A DNA stretch of 64,000 bases from Septoria linicola (lineage: Eukaryota; Ascomycota; Dothideomycetes; Mycosphaerellales; Mycosphaerellaceae), in the NCBI GenBank assembly GCA_024114885.1, contig CP099431.1:1-64000 (forward strand). Direction: 5' to 3'. Both the position numbers and the translations under genes were made by a program. This document shows positions 60,716 through 64,000 of the stretch, piece after piece; within the stretch, counting starts at the first letter, position 1, and every line of letters starts with the position of its first letter. Below the pieces are notes generated by a model, which was given only the letters and a program-made list of their open reading frames with translations, ran no database searches and had not been told where the DNA came from.

Positions 60716-62485
60716 CTAGGAGTTATATAAAGCGCTATAAGAGTAGCGATACTATAGAGTCTCGAATTATAGCTAGCGCGCTCGAAGTTATAGAGTTAAA
60801 ATAGTAGCTCGATTAGGAGTTATATACTAGAAGTAAAGCTTCTTAGAGTAGTAGAGTCGAAGTACTAGATTCGCTATAATATTTAAATATTATATATAGC
60901 TATATAGTTAGGCTATCGATACTAGGTATAAACGATATTAGAGGCGAAGTATATATTAATAAGAGTTCTTCTCGATATACTAGAAGCGTCTCGATCGTAT
61001 TAGTATTAGCTATAAGAAGCTTATTATAGATAGTTAAAGATATAGTTATACTAAGCTAGTATAATTAAGAAAGGAGATAGTTAGATTAAATTAAAGAATA
61101 AGTTAATATTAATACTATAGAGTTACTAGCCTTAGAGTAAAGGATCGCTATAGAGTAAGCTAGACTAGAGTCTAGAGTATCGAAAGTATATATAAGATCT
61201 AGTCTAATAGTATCGAATAAGCTCTAATATATATATACGAGAATAGACTACTTACTAACTAGTAGATCGAGGTATTAGCTTACTATATTATATTCTTTAG
61301 ATTAGAAGTTATTAACTATCTAGACTAGACTTAGTATATTAATTATTAGTAAGAAATAGTAGTTAAGACTCTTAGTAAAGATAGGCCTCTATTAGTTATA
61401 AGATATAGTATAAGTTATTAGTCGAAGCTACTTCTTAGTAAAGTTATTAGTAGAGGTAAGGTATTCGTATTATCTATTCTACTTTTATTAAGATATACTA
61501 GGTAAGATATTACTTACTAGATAGTACTATAAACTAGCTTACTTACTAGTAGCTAGTTCTCTAGATATTTATAACTATATTATTATAGGCTAAGTCGTCG
61601 AAAGGTACTAGTAAGTATATAATACGCTAATATAGAGAGTAGAACGTATTTTATATATATAAATAGCTACCTACTCGAGATAGCTATTATTACTATTCCT
61701 TACTATAACCTTATACTCTACTTAAAGATTATAGTAATAGATATTAGATATAAGATCTTAATTTATAAAGTTCTTAATAGTATAGTATATATAAGTATAG
61801 TTAGTAATAACTTCTAAAAATAATAGTAATTAAGCTTAGAAGAGAGCTAATAGATTAGAGTTAATAGCTATATAGCTAGCTAGACTAGTTCGTTTTACTA
61901 GGATCTAGCTAGGTATAAGATACTACTATAAGTAAGTATATAGTATATATATAGACTTTTATTAATCGATATTTAGCTCGTCTTAGCTAAAGTAAGATAA
62001 TAGCTTATTAAGGTTAGGAAGTATATAGTAGAAGAAGTATTTAAGTATATAGCTCTATATAGCTATTAGAAGAATATATATATATAGAGCTATTATTAAA
62101 AGTCGATAGTAATCGTCTCTATTACTAATAATACTCGATATCGTTAGTAAGGCTCTTAACTAAGACTAAGCGCTATAAGTAAGAATTATAGGCGCTTATT
62201 ATAGAAGGAAGTATATAGTCGTAGCTATATTAGAGCTAGCGTAGATACTATATTACTAGTATATATACTTATCGACTAGCTAATATAGCTTAGTATTAAG
62301 TACTATAGCCTTATTAGTATAGATAGGCTCTTCGTAGTAATAAGAAGAGTCGCTAACCTAAGACCTAAGGATATAGACGTCCTAATATAGATTAGCTTAG
62401 TCTAAACTCTCGAGTCGATTATAAGCTAGAAAGACTCGCTAGTTACGTCGGATAAAACGAGTAATATAGGCGTTCTATTACGATA
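60716..62485 (+). pseudogene. Unidentified Gln/Ser/Tyr-rich RIPped frame
   Basis: A plus-strand frame is readable over most of this stretch, with stops mainly at Gln/Trp-like positions (checked at about 62,330-62,520: RRVANLRPKDIDVL and following). It is rich in Gln, Ser, Arg and Tyr, suggesting a disordered protein before mutation. I recognise no family. It ends where RIP fades, so it marks the centromere-proximal edge of the mutated block. Confidence 0.4.
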
Positions 62486-62600
62486 CAAACTATAGGGACA
62501 CGTTAGATAAAGGTAATAGGTGCGTAGAAACTTACATTAAGAACATTAGCTGAAGGCCGAGGACGCCGAAGCGGGTTATAGTAAAGGTCGGAGGTGGCTA
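62485..62600. other. Boundary between RIPped and normal DNA
   Basis: CA and TG, almost absent for the preceding 40 kb, reappear at about 62,485 (GATACAAAC, GGACACG) and are common after 62,600 (GGTGGCTAGGTGACGG). TA-rich text stops at the same point. The change occurs within roughly 100 bp. Confidence 0.8.
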
Positions 62601-63265
62601 GGTGACGGTCTAGCGTGCTTTGCGAGTTCCTTCCGTTCAGATCCCGGGTGTCGCAGCGGCTGACAAGCTCGCGCAAAGAAGGATTGTTGATTGCGAGTGG
62701 ACGTGCAAGCAAACGATGCGTGATGGCGACGGCATCTCTCGATATTTCAGCGATGTTCGCGATGGTGTTGGTCGATAGTCGATTGGATGCGGGATGGGAA
62801 CCAAGTTTGTCTATGCCGACACGTCATCGATGACAGTCTTTCTGACAGACCCTCAAATGGGTGCTTCTTCTGGCGCTGGTGCTGTTCCCGTCGCGTTGAA
62901 CTCGATAAATTGAGGTTGTGGCAGCTGCTGATCATGTAGATGGGCTGATTCGGCAAAGCTTCGTCGCCACTGATGCTTGAAGGAATGATGACAATGTATG
63001 TCAGGAGTCTCGAGGGGGCGCTATGGTGTCAGTACCAGCGATGGCGAGAGTGGTGTGTGGCAGGACCGCTGCTTCCGTGGTTTATGCCACACCTCGGATT
63101 GCTGCCGCAACAGCTCTGGCTCGGCGAAGATGTGTTTCAAAGAATCGAGTCGGTCCGTCGTGGTTCGGGCTGTCGTGGTGATCGATCAAGGCCATGCATT
63201 GCTGGACAGTATTTGCTCCCTGACGACGACAGACTGAGGAGGCATGATGAGCTGCCCCGGTGATG
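62600..63265. other. Normal-composition DNA, no gene firmly supported
   Basis: Several short open frames overlap on both strands, as expected by chance in GC-rich DNA. A minus-strand frame from about 63,220 down to 62,865 has only two stops and reads plausibly (for example HHSFKHQWRRSFAESAHLHD), so it could be an exon of the gene suggested next door. No conserved motif is recognised. Confidence 0.4.
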
Positions 63266-63971
63266 TCAATGACGACCTACGAACAATCTTCCAATGATCA
63301 AGAGAAGCATAATTGTAGCGGGTCGCAGGATCGAGCAGCGAGAGCGTGAACATCGACTTTGCCGGTCCTGAGGATGTGGAAAGGAAAAAAAGTCTCGGTG
63401 TGCTCGTGGCACTTCGTCCCACTTCGTCCTCGTGTGCAGCCAACTCTTGACTCGAGGGTTCTGTAAAGGTTCAACAGCATCATTGAGACTGCCGTAGGCG
63501 CGCCAATCGCAGGAATAGTACGACGACTGCGCTGACTTGAAGGCTGTTGTCGCCGTCATCTTCTGCTCCGGCCGAGTAAAAGTTGTCTGTTTCATCGCGG
63601 AAGCGGGACAGAGCCGGTTGGTGTCGTCCGATGGGGTGTTTCTTGATATCGACAGAGGCTTGCGCGGTTTGGTGCTGGGAGACGCTCAGGGTCGACGCAT
63701 TGCGAGATGGCGAATTCATGAAGAGAGTCGGCGTGGGCAATCCATTGGACACAGTGTTGGCTGCTGGGGATGGCTTTGGCGTCGGGCTGGGTCTGGTCAC
63801 TGTGCAGTGAGCAGCTCGCGGAGGATGCGCTAAGGCAGGCCACGCAGCGGCTCTCTGATGCGTGCTGTATTCTGAGAGAAGAAGCTTCTTCATCGTCAGC
63901 ATCGTAGACCGAGTCTGGTTCAGGAAGGAGGTGTTGGAATGTGGGCAAGACGCAGTCATCGCTTCGGGCAA
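63266..63971 (-). CDS. Possible partial gene, unknown product
   Basis: A 109-codon minus-strand frame starting with ATG at 63,595 contains protein-like text (SYYSCDWRAYGSLNDAVEPL, then WDEVPRAHRDFFSFPHPQDR). An overlapping longer frame reaches 63,971. It could be an exon of a gene continuing beyond the window edge or into 62,865-63,220 through an intron, but no splice signals were established and other frames are also open. Treat as a candidate only. Confidence 0.25.
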
Positions 63972-64000
63972 TGAAGAGCAGGGGGGATGCGGTCGCTGCA

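Noticed and set aside
128..62485. tRNA or rRNA genes
   Set aside because: No tRNA or rRNA sequence recognised by eye; a tRNAscan-SE/Infernal run would be decisive.
62503..62956. Several overlapping short open frames on both strands
   Set aside because: Mutually overlapping, some starting at TTG, no motifs; consistent with chance in GC-rich DNA.

Overview
The window is the left end of a chromosome of a filamentous ascomycete. It opens with an uninterrupted CCCTAA telomere array (1-127) and continues into about 62.4 kb of repeat-rich subtelomere. Almost all of that DNA carries the signature of repeat-induced point mutation (RIP): CpA and TpG are nearly absent, TpA is in great excess and CpG survives. 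The coding damage is systematic: ATG reads ATA, TGG reads TAG, CAR reads TAR, TGY and CAY read TAY, and Asp codons after T read Asn. Intact open frames are therefore missing, but long reading frames can still be followed if TAG/TAA are read as former Trp/Gln codons. Near 62,485-62,600 base composition changes to ordinary, unmutated sequence. The TTAGGG-type telomere, RIP, Fot1/pogo and Tc1/mariner transposons and small GTAAGT...ACTAAT...TAG introns point to Pezizomycotina, perhaps a dothideomycete; the class is inference.

Layout. 1-400: telomere and degenerate telomere-like sequence. 400-5,900 (minus): a RIP-killed SNF2-family helicase gene whose introns contain palindromes built on CTACTAGCTAGTAG. 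6,801-12,115 and 15,442-20,073: two copies of a segment carrying a large orphan gene (minus), an 18-bp tandem array and a 198-bp satellite. The first copy is lightly mutated and the second heavily. Between them lies a 3.3-kb piece of a Gypsy retrotransposon (Gypsy-1 family, minus). 20,074-21,870: Fot1/pogo remnants. 22,500-24,500: an unidentified plus-strand frame. 24,788-38,315: repeat X, split by a complete 11.3-kb Gypsy element (Gypsy-3, 25,598-36,876). 38,316-56,040: a chromodomain Gypsy element (Gypsy-2), split by a complete 13.2-kb Gypsy element (Gypsy-1, 39,413-52,605). 57,601-60,715: a second copy of X, split by a 1.3-kb Tc1/mariner element. 60,716-62,485: another unidentified RIPped frame. 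62,530-64,000: unmutated DNA with at most a partial gene.

Nothing in the first 62 kb is likely to encode a functional protein now. The most interesting points are the hairpin-bearing introns of the helicase gene, the long extra open frame (about 914 and 992 codons) between pol and the 3' LTR in both complete Gypsy elements, the linked 18-bp/198-bp satellites, and the unequal RIP of the duplicated orphan gene. Boundaries marked as approximate were read by eye.
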